Positions 51,072 to 59,499 of a stretch of 64,000 bases of DNA are shown in pieces. A model generated the notes under the pieces. That model worked only from the letters and a program-made list of their open reading frames with translations. It made no database searches and had not been told where the DNA came from. This DNA is from Sporosarcina koreensis (GTDB taxonomy: Bacteria > Bacillota > Bacilli > Bacillales_A > Planococcaceae). Made by a program: the position numbers and the translations under genes. The stretch's first letter is position 1, and every line of letters starts with the position of its first letter. The DNA lies in contig NZ_LQYA01000004.1 of NCBI RefSeq assembly GCF_001531445.1, positions 94,576 through 158,575 on the forward strand, in the 5' to 3' direction.

Positions 51072-51218
51072 GGTGCCTGTGCAAGACACATTTATGCCAA
51101 TTCACAAGAATGAATAATAATGTCGAATTAGGACTGCTAAATGTTTATACTATGCAATTCGCCATCCACACATATGCAGTATTAGTGTATAATCTGAACA
51201 GTTTGTTGCACAGGCACC
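51072..51218. mobile_element. MITE-like element, copy B (147 bp)
   Basis: GGTGCCTGTGCA (51072-51083) and its exact reverse complement (51207-51218) bound it. Internal blocks ACACATTTATG, CAATTC, GAATGAATAATAATG and GTGTATAATCTGAACAG match copy C closely. It lies between the DinB gene and the end of the small membrane protein gene. Confidence 0.9.
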
Positions 51219-51233
51219 GAAAAATACTGAAAA

Positions 51234-51506
51234 TCAGGACTTCACAAACTGGACGGATTGCATAAGCAATTTCCAACACATTACCGCGATGAACAATAAG
51301 AGAGTGCTGAACAATATGGAAACCGGGATGCTTAACATGGTTGGCACTGAGCCATAATCCCAAATATCCATCCGGAAACCGACACCAAATGTTCTTGCAA
51401 TCCCTCCAATGAATGAAATGATCGCACATACGAACAAACCAACCGATAATACGCTTAATACTGGACAGGCGAACATACATATAAGACCTTTATAAATTTT
51501 TTTCAT
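51234..51506 (-). CDS. small membrane protein, unknown family
   Basis: A 90-residue protein with two to three membrane segments (GLICMFACPVLSVLSVGLFV and MLSIPVSILFSTLLLFIAVM). ATG at 51506 has GGGGG 9 nt upstream. It overlaps the bactofilin-like gene by 17 bp, so the two are co-translated. The family is not recognised. Being in one operon with a polymer-forming protein, it could be its membrane partner; that is inference. Confidence 0.7.
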   Translation of the reverse strand: MKKIYKGLICMFACPVLSVLSVGLFVCAIISFIGGIARTFGVGFRMDIWDYGSVPTMLSIPVSILFSTLLLFIAVMCWKLLMQSVQFVKS

Positions 51507-52122
51507 TTTCACTTTCCCCCTTTTTATGAATAGATCCAATCGTCGCCCCCGGATAAATGGTCAAATCCTTTGTGTAATGGACCTCTTTTATATGGCAGCC
51601 CTTTCCCACATAAACTGTTTCACCCACTATTAGGTCAGCAACAGTATGCTCAAGGCGGATGACATCCCCTTCGATCCGTAAACATCTCAAGCTCTTCTTC
51701 CCCATACCAAAAAAATTCAAATAAGAGACTACATGACTGCCGATTGTTATTTCTTTCGCTCCACTTATTTTCTGAATGTGGCTCGTGGACGTCATGACAA
51801 TATCAATGAATTGCGCATCCAGTTCTTCCTTTATAGTTACATGCCCCTTTGCCTGAAACGTCTTTGTTTTCACAGACTTTTTCACTTGAAGGGAACCGGA
51901 AGAATTGACCTGTTCCGCTACCAACATATTCATAGTGGCACTGCCCAAATTTGTCATCGTCTTCGTTGTACATTTGCCCTTCACGAGACAAGTTCCCGAG
52001 TTTTTAAATACATCGGTACAGACAGACTGCATGAATATAGATTGGCCTACACTTGTAAACATTTCGGCAGAAATATCTCTGTCATATTTGGCGTATCCCT
52101 TTACATTGATTTTTTCTTCCAA
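51490..52122 (-). CDS. bactofilin-like polymer-forming protein
   Basis: A 210-residue beta-rich protein with repeated short strands separated by glycines (INVKGYAKYDRDI, CLVKGKCTTKTM, FQAKGHVTIKEEL, LRIEGDVIRLEHTVADLIVG, VYVGKGCHIKEVHYTKDLTI). This is the right-handed beta-helix pattern of bactofilins and YhbE/YvlB-like proteins. Such proteins polymerise into scaffolds. The TTG start at 52122 has AAAGGAG 8 nt upstream. A MarR-type site overlaps its promoter, and the MarR gene is directly upstream. Confidence 0.75.
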   Translation of the reverse strand: MEEKINVKGYAKYDRDISAEMFTSVGQSIFMQSVCTDVFKNSGTCLVKGKCTTKTMTNLGSATMNMLVAEQVNSSGSLQVKKSVKTKTFQAKGHVTIKEELDAQFIDIVMTSTSHIQKISGAKEITIGSHVVSYLNFFGMGKKSLRCLRIEGDVIRLEHTVADLIVGETVYVGKGCHIKEVHYTKDLTIYPGATIGSIHKKGESENEKNL

Positions 52123-52148
52123 TATCCATACTCCTTTCTATTATTAAT

Positions 52149-52170
52149 CTTAATTATTAAGGTAACTTAA
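52149..52170. promoter_or_regulatory. MarR-type operator 1 (before the bactofilin-like gene)
   Basis: CTTAATTATTAAGGTAACTT and the next two bases match the site at 52705-52726 in 18 of 22 positions. It lies 27-48 bp before the bactofilin-like start and contains a TAATAAT stretch that could be its -10. Confidence 0.6.
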
Positions 52171-52212
52171 CAATTGGATATAAGTTCACCTACCTTCATA
52201 CCAATTAAAAAA

Positions 52213-52674
52213 TCAGTTCTCCTTCTGATTCAAGTCCTTTTCGATGATGGACTTCAGATTTTTGAATGTATTTTTCATATGTAAAACATCTTCAAAATCC
52301 AATTGAGAATAGTATTTCTCAATTATAGTTTGATCGATCCGATCTCTTGCCTCGAAATATCGGAACCCTTCTTCGCCTAACAAAACCATAATTTCTCTTC
52401 GATTATTCGGATTGATCTCCCGGCGGACATAATTCTTTTTATCAAGCTTACTAATAATTTGACTAACGGCGCTGGAAGTCACTTTCATCAAATCAGCAAG
52501 TTCACTGACAGTCAATATATTGTGCTTATGTAGTATTTCCAGCAACACAGCTTGCTTCGATGTAATTTCATTGTCTATTTGGGACTCATACTTCTGCATC
52601 AGCGTTAAGTTTATCTCGTATACCGTCCGATTCAGTTCCTTGACTGTTCTTATCAAATCTAAATCTTTATTCAT
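52213..52674 (-). CDS. MarR-family transcription regulator
   Basis: A 153-residue winged-helix regulator. LTVSELADLMKVTSSAVSQIISKLDKKNYVRRE is the recognition region and wing, with EINPNNRREIMVLL after it. It is upstream of the bactofilin-like gene and in the same direction. Copies of one 22-bp site lie before both genes, which suggests autorepression plus control of the neighbour. The ligand is unknown. GGTGG precedes the ATG. Confidence 0.92.
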   Translation of the reverse strand: MNKDLDLIRTVKELNRTVYEINLTLMQKYESQIDNEITSKQAVLLEILHKHNILTVSELADLMKVTSSAVSQIISKLDKKNYVRREINPNNRREIMVLLGEEGFRYFEARDRIDQTIIEKYYSQLDFEDVLHMKNTFKNLKSIIEKDLNQKEN

Positions 52675-52704
52675 TTAATGTAACCACCTTTATAATTTAG
52701 ACGA

Positions 52705-52726
52705 CTTAATTATATAGGTTACTTCA
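52705..52726. promoter_or_regulatory. MarR-type operator 2 (before the marR-like gene)
   Basis: CTTAATTATATAGGTTACTT plus two bases, matching the site at 52149-52170. On the minus strand it contains TATAAT, with TTGTTT 17 bp upstream, so the site covers the -10. Confidence 0.6.
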
Positions 52727-52758
52727 GGTTAAAACAACCCGGTTTGAAAAATTGTTTC

Positions 52759-52904
52759 GATGCCTGTGCATGACACATTTATGACAATTCAATAGTATGA
52801 ATAATAATGCTGAATTCAAAAACAAAATGTTTATACTATCTAATTCGTAATCCCCGCTTATACAATTGTAGTGTATAAACTGAATAGTTTGCTGCACAGG
52901 CACC
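52759..52904. mobile_element. MITE-like element, copy C (146 bp)
   Basis: GATGCCTGTGCA (52759-52770, one change from the other copies) and TGCACAGGCACC (52893-52904) bound it. The inside shares GACACATTTATGACAATTC, GAATAATAATG and GTGTATAAACTGAATAGTTTG with copies A and B. It ends 21 bp from the stop of the isoprenoid synthase gene. Confidence 0.9.
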
Positions 52905-52924
52905 GAAAATATTCTGAAAATTTA

Positions 52925-55288
52925 TCAATTGTCCCGGTTGATGATGTAATGTAAGAGGTGTTTCAGGTAGGTTGTTTTGTGTTGCATCTGTTGCAGTGTT
53001 TCCATTGCGGTGCAGTAGTGGTCCCACATCGCTTTTCGGGCGCCGTCAATGCCGAGGATTGAGACGAAGGTTGAGTTATTGTTTTCGAGATCCTTTCCGG
53101 CTGGCTTTCCAAGCGTTGCCAAGTCACTTTCTACGTCGAGCAAGTCATCCTTGATTTGAAAGGCGATGCCGGCATGATAGGCAAATGACTTCAAAGCTTC
53201 CAGTTCCTCTTCCTGCTTCCCCGCTAGAATTGCGGGCATGACGAGGGATGCCTCGAAAGCTATACCCGTTTTGTAAAAGCACATTGTATTTAACTGTTCC
53301 AATGTCAATGGCTTGCCTTTGGAATTCAAGTCCATCGCCTGGCCTTTACACATATCTGCTGTCTTTCCAGCCGAATATTGGATTAAGCGGAGCACGGCTT
53401 TCGGATCAAACTGGTCGAGTGATGCTTGCTCCTGAACCGCTTTCTGGGTCAAATAAAGCCCGGTTAATTCCGCCACAGCCGTATTATATATGTGATGCAA
53501 CGTAGGACGCCCCCTTCGGAAAGACGAATTGTCTTGCGATGGCAAGTCATCGAAAATGAGGGACGCTGTATGCATATATTCCAATGATTTCAGTAAGGGT
53601 ACGATCGCAGACGTATCCAATCCGTATTCATGTACGCCCATAATCCATGTAACAATCGGTCTAATCCGCTTTCCATCACCTTGCAAGCTATAATTTGCAG
53701 CATCGATAATTGGATCTTCCCAAATAGAAGCATCATCGTTCTCATGGATATGTAAAGCGTCGTTAATCTGACCACGAACGGTTGTAACCGTGTCCAAAAA
53801 GGCTTCCCGCTCTTTCTCTTCTTCTTTCATATTGGCAATGATATGATCTCGGAGCAGTTTATCAAAGAATTCAACATCATCCGCTTTTCGGACCATCTTT
53901 TGGATGAGTTGATCGAATTTAGAGTTTCCGGTGGCAAATAACTCCATCACGTCATTGTATTTTTTGTCTCCCATACGTTCTTTAAAGCGTTTCAAACCGT
54001 TTATCGCACGGTTCAACATCACTTCACATGTCTTCGGATCCGAGTGATACACGTTATGAATCAAGTTCGAGATGACCGTCCAATACAACTCAAATGGGTT
54101 TATGAGATCCGGACGCGTTTGATGGTATTTCATATAGTAGGTGTACGGAGTGACCGCGCCAGCCTCCAAGTCATCAAACATATCCGCGAAATCGTCGGCC
54201 AGCTGATTGTAAATGCCGTAATAGAATGTTCGGTTGTCAAACCCGGCATCCTCTTCTGCACTAAGCACCGAACGGACAATCAAACGGGAAGAAGCGGATT
54301 TTAAAATGACCGGAATGTAAAGTTCTTCATTCGAATAACTTGCGTTCACTAAATCCTTTTCACGGTCCACTTCCTGGGAATGAAAAAAGACATAGGATTG
54401 CTCGAAGAAATTGTCATTTGCCTCTTGTCGCAAATGACCTTGAATATACGTAAAAGCGTCACGAAGTTCAGAATGAATATAGTGTATCAACTCTTTATTC
54501 TTATCGGTCCACTGCCCTAATTCGGGCACGGACCCTGTTACAAGTGTAGTTCGTATCAAACTTGAATACTGCTTCTTCTCTTCCTCGGATAAGACATCCG
54601 AATCCAAAAGATCGTCGATAAAAGGATAGGTAAGACCATAGGAATAGCCCAATCTCATCGCTTCATCCAATTTCCGCGTGCGCTCTTCATCAGGCACCTC
54701 ATCGCCCATCTCTTCAATCTGATGCAAGATGACTCCAGCAATGATCTTCATCAACTTCCGCTTCGCTTCTTCTGCGTTCATGCCCTCTGGAATATTGGCG
54801 GAAACCGTCTTCAGTTTGTTCAGCAGCCAAATCATCGTCGACTCCACGCCTTCCTTCTGAGCCCAACGGTATAACCCCGACATGCTGAACATCTCGGATT
54901 TCTCTCCATTGCCGATTGCAGCGGAAAGTGGAAGATGCTTTTTTAAATCGGCCACAACATGCCGAATCCTCTTCTGCGTATGCGGTGAATGCAAGGATTT
55001 GCCCAAATCTCTCAGGAAAATATAGGAGATGCTCCGATCCAAATAATTATCCAGTTTCCCTGTGAATTCAAGCCATTGAATATAACCGAAATACCCTCGT
55101 GGATTGGATTTTCCCTTTCCACGCGAAAAAAATGAATACTGACGAATATGATTTTGTTTCCAAGCAGTAATATCTTTCGTTAAGGTAGTAGCATAAATCT
55201 CGTTCGTGAGCTGTCCGGAAAGTGATGCAAGATAGTCGGCAGCCTTCTTCTCGGCAAATCGATACGTCTTTTGTAACCTATCATTCAT
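52925..55288 (-). CDS. double-headed isoprenoid synthase: class I terpenoid-synthase-like domain fused to a short-chain prenyl diphosphate synthase
   Basis: A 787-residue protein in two parts. The C-terminal part (about 500-787) is a complete trans-prenyl diphosphate synthase: GDGKRIRP (538-544), first aspartate motif DDLPSQD (580-586, the DDxxxxD form of short-chain FPP/GGPP synthases) with RRGRPT, GQAMDL, YKTG, and second aspartate motif FQIKDDLLDVE (DDLLD 714-718). The N-terminal 490 residues are helical and unlike the C-terminal part. They carry aspartate clusters PFIDDLLDSD (225-231) and NQLADDFADMFDDLEAG (365-373), as in class I terpenoid synthases. The fusion suggests that the prenyl product is passed on to a second reaction; the product is unknown. 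GAGG precedes ATG at 55288. Confidence 0.85.
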   Translation of the reverse strand: MNDRLQKTYRFAEKKAADYLASLSGQLTNEIYATTLTKDITAWKQNHIRQYSFFSRGKGKSNPRGYFGYIQWLEFTGKLDNYLDRSISYIFLRDLGKSLHSPHTQKRIRHVVADLKKHLPLSAAIGNGEKSEMFSMSGLYRWAQKEGVESTMIWLLNKLKTVSANIPEGMNAEEAKRKLMKIIAGVILHQIEEMGDEVPDEERTRKLDEAMRLGYSYGLTYPFIDDLLDSDVLSEEEKKQYSSLIRTTLVTGSVPELGQWTDKNKELIHYIHSELRDAFTYIQGHLRQEANDNFFEQSYVFFHSQEVDREKDLVNASYSNEELYIPVILKSASSRLIVRSVLSAEEDAGFDNRTFYYGIYNQLADDFADMFDDLEAGAVTPYTYYMKYHQTRPDLINPFELYWTVISNLIHNVYHSDPKTCEVMLNRAINGLKRFKERMGDKKYNDVMELFATGNSKFDQLIQKMVRKADDVEFFDKLLRDHIIANMKEEEKEREAFLDTVTTVRGQINDALHIHENDDASIWEDPIIDAANYSLQGDGKRIRPIVTWIMGVHEYGLDTSAIVPLLKSLEYMHTASLIFDDLPSQDNSSFRRGRPTLHHIYNTAVAELTGLYLTQKAVQEQASLDQFDPKAVLRLIQYSAGKTADMCKGQAMDLNSKGKPLTLEQLNTMCFYKTGIAFEASLVMPAILAGKQEEELEALKSFAYHAGIAFQIKDDLLDVESDLATLGKPAGKDLENNNSTFVSILGIDGARKAMWDHYCTAMETLQQMQHKTTYLKHLLHYIINRDN

Positions 55289-55456
55289 ACTACATTACCT
55301 CTACTTCATGTTTTTGAGTATCCGTGCAATGAATCAATCTACTATATGCAAAGGAATAAACTTTTTTCCCGACAATGCTCTAAAAACAAATACTAACATA
55401 TTATCGGGAATTACTATTATGATTAGATTGGAGTGAATTGTGAGGAGCCGACGAAT

Positions 55457-57112
55457 ATGATTCAACTACATAAAAGACCTAGTAAAAACCCTCATCTTCA
55501 ACCTACTATTATGATTAGCTTCAAAATGAAAATGGTTTTATTAGTAGGTACCCTCATCATTGCGATAATCACGGTGATCGGGCTTTTTATTGGTCATTTC
55601 ATATCTGTGACGATGGAAGCTCAAGTTGGGGATCAAGCGCTCAGTGTGGCGGAAAGTGTAGCATATATTCCTGAATTAGCCGAAGCATTCGGGCATGAAG
55701 ATCCTGCATCCATTATCAATCCCCTTGTCACACCTATCCAAAAAGCGACAAACGCCGAATTTATTGTCGTCGGCAATACGGAAGAAATTCGGTATGCGCA
55801 TCCTGACACGAGCAAAATCGGAAAGAAAATGGTCGGGGAAGACAATGAAAAGGCGTTGGTATACGGCGAATCATATGTCTCCAAAGCAACTGGGTCATTG
55901 GGCGACTCAGTGCGCGCCAAAGTCCCTGTGTATTTGGACGGGAGAATTGTGGGTGTCGTATCGGTCGGTTATTTAGTGAATGATATCCAATCCATCATAA
56001 CGTCTTATAATATCCACCTATGGATTGTTTTGATCACAGTCGCTATTGTTGCAGTGATGATTGCTATTCTGATTGCATCTTATCTTAAAAAAACATTGTT
56101 CGGTTTGGAACCGGAGGAAATTGCACATTTATTTATACAAAAAGAAACGATTCTTCAATCGACGCATGAAGGCATTATCGCTGTAAATCAACATGGCATG
56201 ATTACGATGCTAAATTCTGCGGCGCAACGTCTATTGTTCAATCAAGTCATTCAACCTGAACAATACGAAGGAATGGCAATCAAGGATCTAGCACCCGCCC
56301 AGCAATTGCTCCGTTTGCTTCATGACGAAAATAATCGAATCGATCAAGAGATGATGATCGGTAATACAATCGTGTTTGCCAATAAAGCACCTATCTACTT
56401 TGAGAATTCGTTGGTAGGAACCGTTTTCACTTTCCGGAATAAAACCGAAATTGATTTATTGACAAAAGAATTGACGTCGATTAAACAATATACGAATGCG
56501 CTACGCGCCCAAACACATGAATTCTCAAACAAGCTCTATACAATCCTCGGTTTATTACAGCTCGGTAAAAAGGAAGAGGCGATTCACTACATTCAACTGG
56601 AAAGTTCACTTCAAAAAAGCTGGATCCGTCTGCTCATCCAGAAAGTGTCCGACCCACAGGTGAGCGGCCTTCTACTTGGCAAACTAAATCAGGCAAGTGA
56701 GGTTGGGATCGATATTGCGATCCAAGAGGATAGCAGACTCGAAACCCGCCTAAGCGAAAAGCAAAGGGAGGCATTATTGACGGCCATCGGAAATTTGATG
56801 GATAATGCGATAGATGCAGTGAATCAAAAACCATCTGCTGACCGTAAAATAGAAATCTCTTTTACCGATATCGGGAATGATATCATTTTTGAAATAGACG
56901 ATGCAGGCGAGGGTGTACCCGATCTATATGTGAGGTTGGTTTTCGAGCAAGGATTCACATTAAAAAAAGGCGAACACGGCGGTTTTGGCCTTGCACTTAC
57001 AAAACAATTGATCGAGGGAGTCAACGGAGAAATCTATTTGGAAGAAGGAGATCTTGGCGGCGCAAGCTTCGTGCTATCTATACCAAAAGAAGGGAGAGAA
57101 TCGGATGCTTGA
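55457..57112 (+). CDS. CitA/DcuS-type sensor histidine kinase
   Basis: A 551-residue membrane kinase. Two membrane segments (about 22-45 and 185-208) enclose an extracytoplasmic PAS-like sensor (QVGDQALSVAESVAYIPEL, RYAHPDTSKIGKKMVGEDNEKALV), the CitA/DcuS/DctB type that binds citrate or C4-dicarboxylates. A cytoplasmic PAS follows, then an H-box THEFSNKLYTILGLLQLGK (HPK5 class), N-box LMDNAIDAV, and G-boxes GEGVPD and GGFGLAL. ATG at 55457 has GAGGAG 9 nt upstream. It overlaps the regulator gene by 8 bp. The nearby CitMHS transporter points to citrate as the signal. Confidence 0.93.
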   Translation: MIQLHKRPSKNPHLQPTIMISFKMKMVLLVGTLIIAIITVIGLFIGHFISVTMEAQVGDQALSVAESVAYIPELAEAFGHEDPASIINPLVTPIQKATNAEFIVVGNTEEIRYAHPDTSKIGKKMVGEDNEKALVYGESYVSKATGSLGDSVRAKVPVYLDGRIVGVVSVGYLVNDIQSIITSYNIHLWIVLITVAIVAVMIAILIASYLKKTLFGLEPEEIAHLFIQKETILQSTHEGIIAVNQHGMITMLNSAAQRLLFNQVIQPEQYEGMAIKDLAPAQQLLRLLHDENNRIDQEMMIGNTIVFANKAPIYFENSLVGTVFTFRNKTEIDLLTKELTSIKQYTNALRAQTHEFSNKLYTILGLLQLGKKEEAIHYIQLESSLQKSWIRLLIQKVSDPQVSGLLLGKLNQASEVGIDIAIQEDSRLETRLSEKQREALLTAIGNLMDNAIDAVNQKPSADRKIEISFTDIGNDIIFEIDDAGEGVPDLYVRLVFEQGFTLKKGEHGGFGLALTKQLIEGVNGEIYLEEGDLGGASFVLSIPKEGRESDA

Positions 57113-57812
57113 GCCGATTCAAGTATTGATTGTTGAAGATGATTTTCGGATTGCAGACATCAACCGTCAATTTGTCAATCGTGTGGAAGGATTTGTCGTG
57201 GCGGAAACTTTGAAGACAGGTGAGGACGCCCTCACTTATTTACAAAGCGCAAGCATTTTGCCACAACTCATTCTGTTGGATGTCTATATTCCAGACGTTC
57301 AAGGTTTGAATTTATTTTGGACGTTGCGAAGCGAGTTTACTGAAATCGATGTCATTATGATGACAGCCGCAAAAGAAGTGGAAACCATTGCGGAAACACT
57401 GCGCGGCGGGATTTTCGATTATATCGTGAAACCAGTGGACTTTGACCGATTCGAAAGGACACTATTGAGCTTCCGAAACAAAAAGCAATTGTTAACGACA
57501 AGGACAGAGCTCAAGCAAGAAGAAATCGACCTTCTGACAGGCTTGCAGCTCTCCGCTCCAACAAAAGAAACCGATGATGAAAGATTACCTAAAGGAATCG
57601 ATCACCTGACATTGGAAAAAATAAAAGTCATATTACACGAGAGTGATGAATCCGGCATCGCAGCATTGGACGCAGGAAAAAAAGTAGGCGTGAGCCGATC
57701 GACCGCCAGGCGTTATCTGGAATACTTAGTGTCCATCAATGAAGCAGATGCCCAGTTGAAATATGGGGATATTGGACGTCCGGAACGAAAATATGTACCG
57801 TGGACAAAATGA
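57105..57812 (+). CDS. CitB/DctR-type response regulator
   Basis: A 235-residue regulator. The receiver has VLIVEDDFRIADIN, the phospho-acceptor aspartate in LILLDVYIPDV, MMTAAKE and the lysine in DYIVKPVDF. The C-terminal helix-turn-helix is AGKKVGVSRSTARRYLEYLVS, the class used by CitT/DctR/MalR. ATG at 57105 follows AAGGGAGAG. It should switch on the citrate transporter gene 217 bp downstream. Confidence 0.93.
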   Translation: MLEPIQVLIVEDDFRIADINRQFVNRVEGFVVAETLKTGEDALTYLQSASILPQLILLDVYIPDVQGLNLFWTLRSEFTEIDVIMMTAAKEVETIAETLRGGIFDYIVKPVDFDRFERTLLSFRNKKQLLTTRTELKQEEIDLLTGLQLSAPTKETDDERLPKGIDHLTLEKIKVILHESDESGIAALDAGKKVGVSRSTARRYLEYLVSINEADAQLKYGDIGRPERKYVPWTK

Positions 57813-57882
57813 ACAAAACGATCAGAATAGTCAATAGTGTTTTTAATTACATAATCTTATCCTTATAGCCTCTCTATGATAA

Positions 57883-57909
57883 ATTTCTAACTATAGAATA
57901 TTTTGAAAT
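57883..57909. promoter_or_regulatory. candidate response-regulator site (ATTTC N17 GAAAT)
   Basis: ATTTC (57883-57887) and GAAAT (57905-57909) form a small dyad in the gap before the citrate transporter. CitT-class regulators bind AT-rich sites of this kind. Weak evidence. Confidence 0.3.
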
Positions 57910-57958
57910 AGAGATGGTTATTTTTTATAAAGGCGTTGCTTGTTTTTTTTATCAAGTA

Positions 57959-57972
57959 TGTATCCGCTTACA
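57959..57972. promoter_or_regulatory. cre site (CcpA) before the citrate transporter
   Basis: TGTATCCGCTTACA matches the cre consensus TGWAANCGNTNWCA with one mismatch. It lies 57-70 bp before the CitMHS start. The B. subtilis citrate transporter gene citM is CcpA-repressed, which agrees. Confidence 0.65.
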
Positions 57973-58028
57973 CAATGAATACCTCTCTCTTTCAAAAGTG
58001 CACTCCGGTTCACTGGAAAGGAGACAAT

Positions 58029-59366
58029 ATGCTAAGTATTATAGGTTTGATAACAATTGTCATAATCATAGCACTACTCATTAGCGGGAAAGTTTCTCCC
58101 ATTGTCGGTCTTGTGTTAGTGCCAGTTGCAGGAGCATTTGCTGCAGGCTTTGGTTTCGATGAAATCGGTCAGTTTTTCACGGAAGGAACTACTAAAGTGG
58201 CAAGTGTTGCCATTATGTTCATCTTTGCAATTTTATTTTTTGGAATCATGCAGGACGTCGGTTTATTTGACCCGCTGATTAACAAGATGATTGCCATTTC
58301 CCGTGGAAATGTCATTGCAGTTGCTGTTGCAACCGTTGTCATTGCTGCAATCGCACACTTGGACGGTTCCGGCGCGTCGACATTCCTCATTACCATTCCG
58401 GCATTGCTGCCTTTGTACAAACGTTTGAAAATGAATCCCTATTTACTCTTGATGCTTGTCGGAACGGCTGCCTCGATTATGAATATGGTACCGTGGGCGG
58501 GTCCGCTCGGAAGAACGGCTTCTGTATTGGATGTGGATGTGACAGAGCTTTGGAGGCCGCTTATTCCAATTCAAATTATCGGTCTCGTTTTATTACTCCT
58601 CATCGCCGTTGCTTTAGGCTATCGTGAGAAGCGTTTGATTGCGAAAAAGGCGGCGTTAGGCGAAGCGGCGTCGGAAGAAGAAGTATCTGAAGATGTAATT
58701 GCTGGAGCACAATTGGCGGCTGCTGTTGCGGAAGAGAATAGTGTAAAGCGTCCAAAACTTCTTTGGATCAATGCCCTTCTCGCAATTGCTGTCATCGGTG
58801 TTCTTGTGTGGGGCATTATTCCGGCAGGTTTTGCCTTCATGATTGGTGTTAGTATTGCATTACCACTCAACTTCCCGAAAGTTCAAGATCAAATGGAGCG
58901 CATTAAAGTGCATGCGCCAGGCGGAATTATGATGGCGACCATTATTTTGGCGGCTGGTTCCTTCTTGGGAATCTTAAACGGTACAGAAATGCTTACCTCT
59001 ATCGCTACAGATCTTGTGACAGTTTTACCGGCATTCGTCGCTCCGTATTTGCATGTCATTATCGGTATGTTCGGCGTACCTTTCGATTTGCTGTTAAGTA
59101 CAGATGCTTACTATTTTGCCCTGTTGCCGATTATTGACCAGGTTGCACTTACATTCGGCATTCCATCGCTTTCCACGGCTTATGCGATGATCATCGGAAA
59201 CATTATCGGAACATTTGTCAGTCCTTTATCACCGGCGCTTTGGTTGGCGCTCGGACTTGCTGGATTGGAAATGGGGAAACATATCCGTTATTCCTTCATG
59301 ATGATGTGGGGATTGAGTATTCTCTTATTAATCATTGCGGTTTTACTTGGTGTGATAATCATATAA
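58029..59366 (+). CDS. CitMHS-family metal-citrate transporter
   Basis: A 445-residue carrier with about 12 membrane segments, of the CitMHS family (B. subtilis CitM/CitH), which imports citrate bound to Mg2+ or Ca2+ with protons. Family regions are IIALLISGKVSPIVGLVLVPV, LFFGIMQDVGLFDPLINK, AHLDGSGASTFLITIPALLPLY, VGTAASIMNMVPWAGPLGR and PFDLLLSTDAYYFALLPI. ATG at 58029 follows AAAGGAG. It follows its two-component system, and a cre site lies upstream. Confidence 0.93.
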   Translation: MLSIIGLITIVIIIALLISGKVSPIVGLVLVPVAGAFAAGFGFDEIGQFFTEGTTKVASVAIMFIFAILFFGIMQDVGLFDPLINKMIAISRGNVIAVAVATVVIAAIAHLDGSGASTFLITIPALLPLYKRLKMNPYLLLMLVGTAASIMNMVPWAGPLGRTASVLDVDVTELWRPLIPIQIIGLVLLLLIAVALGYREKRLIAKKAALGEAASEEEVSEDVIAGAQLAAAVAEENSVKRPKLLWINALLAIAVIGVLVWGIIPAGFAFMIGVSIALPLNFPKVQDQMERIKVHAPGGIMMATIILAAGSFLGILNGTEMLTSIATDLVTVLPAFVAPYLHVIIGMFGVPFDLLLSTDAYYFALLPIIDQVALTFGIPSLSTAYAMIIGNIIGTFVSPLSPALWLALGLAGLEMGKHIRYSFMMMWGLSILLLIIAVLLGVIII

Positions 59367-59371
59367 AAGTT

Positions 59372-59424
59372 AAAAGGTATCGGCCACTCCTGGAATTTAC
59401 TGGGCAGCGGCGATACCTTTTTTA
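59372..59424 (+). terminator. terminator after the CitMHS gene
   Basis: AAAAGGTATCG (59372-59382) pairs with CGATACCTTTT (59411-59421), with extra GGCC pairing inside and a T run. Confidence 0.85.
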
Positions 59425-59439
59425 TTTTTCAAAAAACAC

Positions 59440-59470
59440 TTGCACCTTACGTTACGGAAGGTCCTATAAT
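59440..59470 (+). promoter_or_regulatory. MerR-type promoter with 19-bp spacer and palindromic operator
   Basis: TTGCAC (59440-59445) and TATAAT (59465-59470) are 19 bp apart, the long spacing typical of MerR-activated promoters. The spacer holds a 19-bp near-palindrome, ACCTTACGTTACGGAAGGT (59444-59462). A related half, ACGTAACGGAGGT, follows in the leader. Confidence 0.88.
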
Positions 59471-59499
59471 GAATACAACGTAACGGAGGTGGAGAAATC

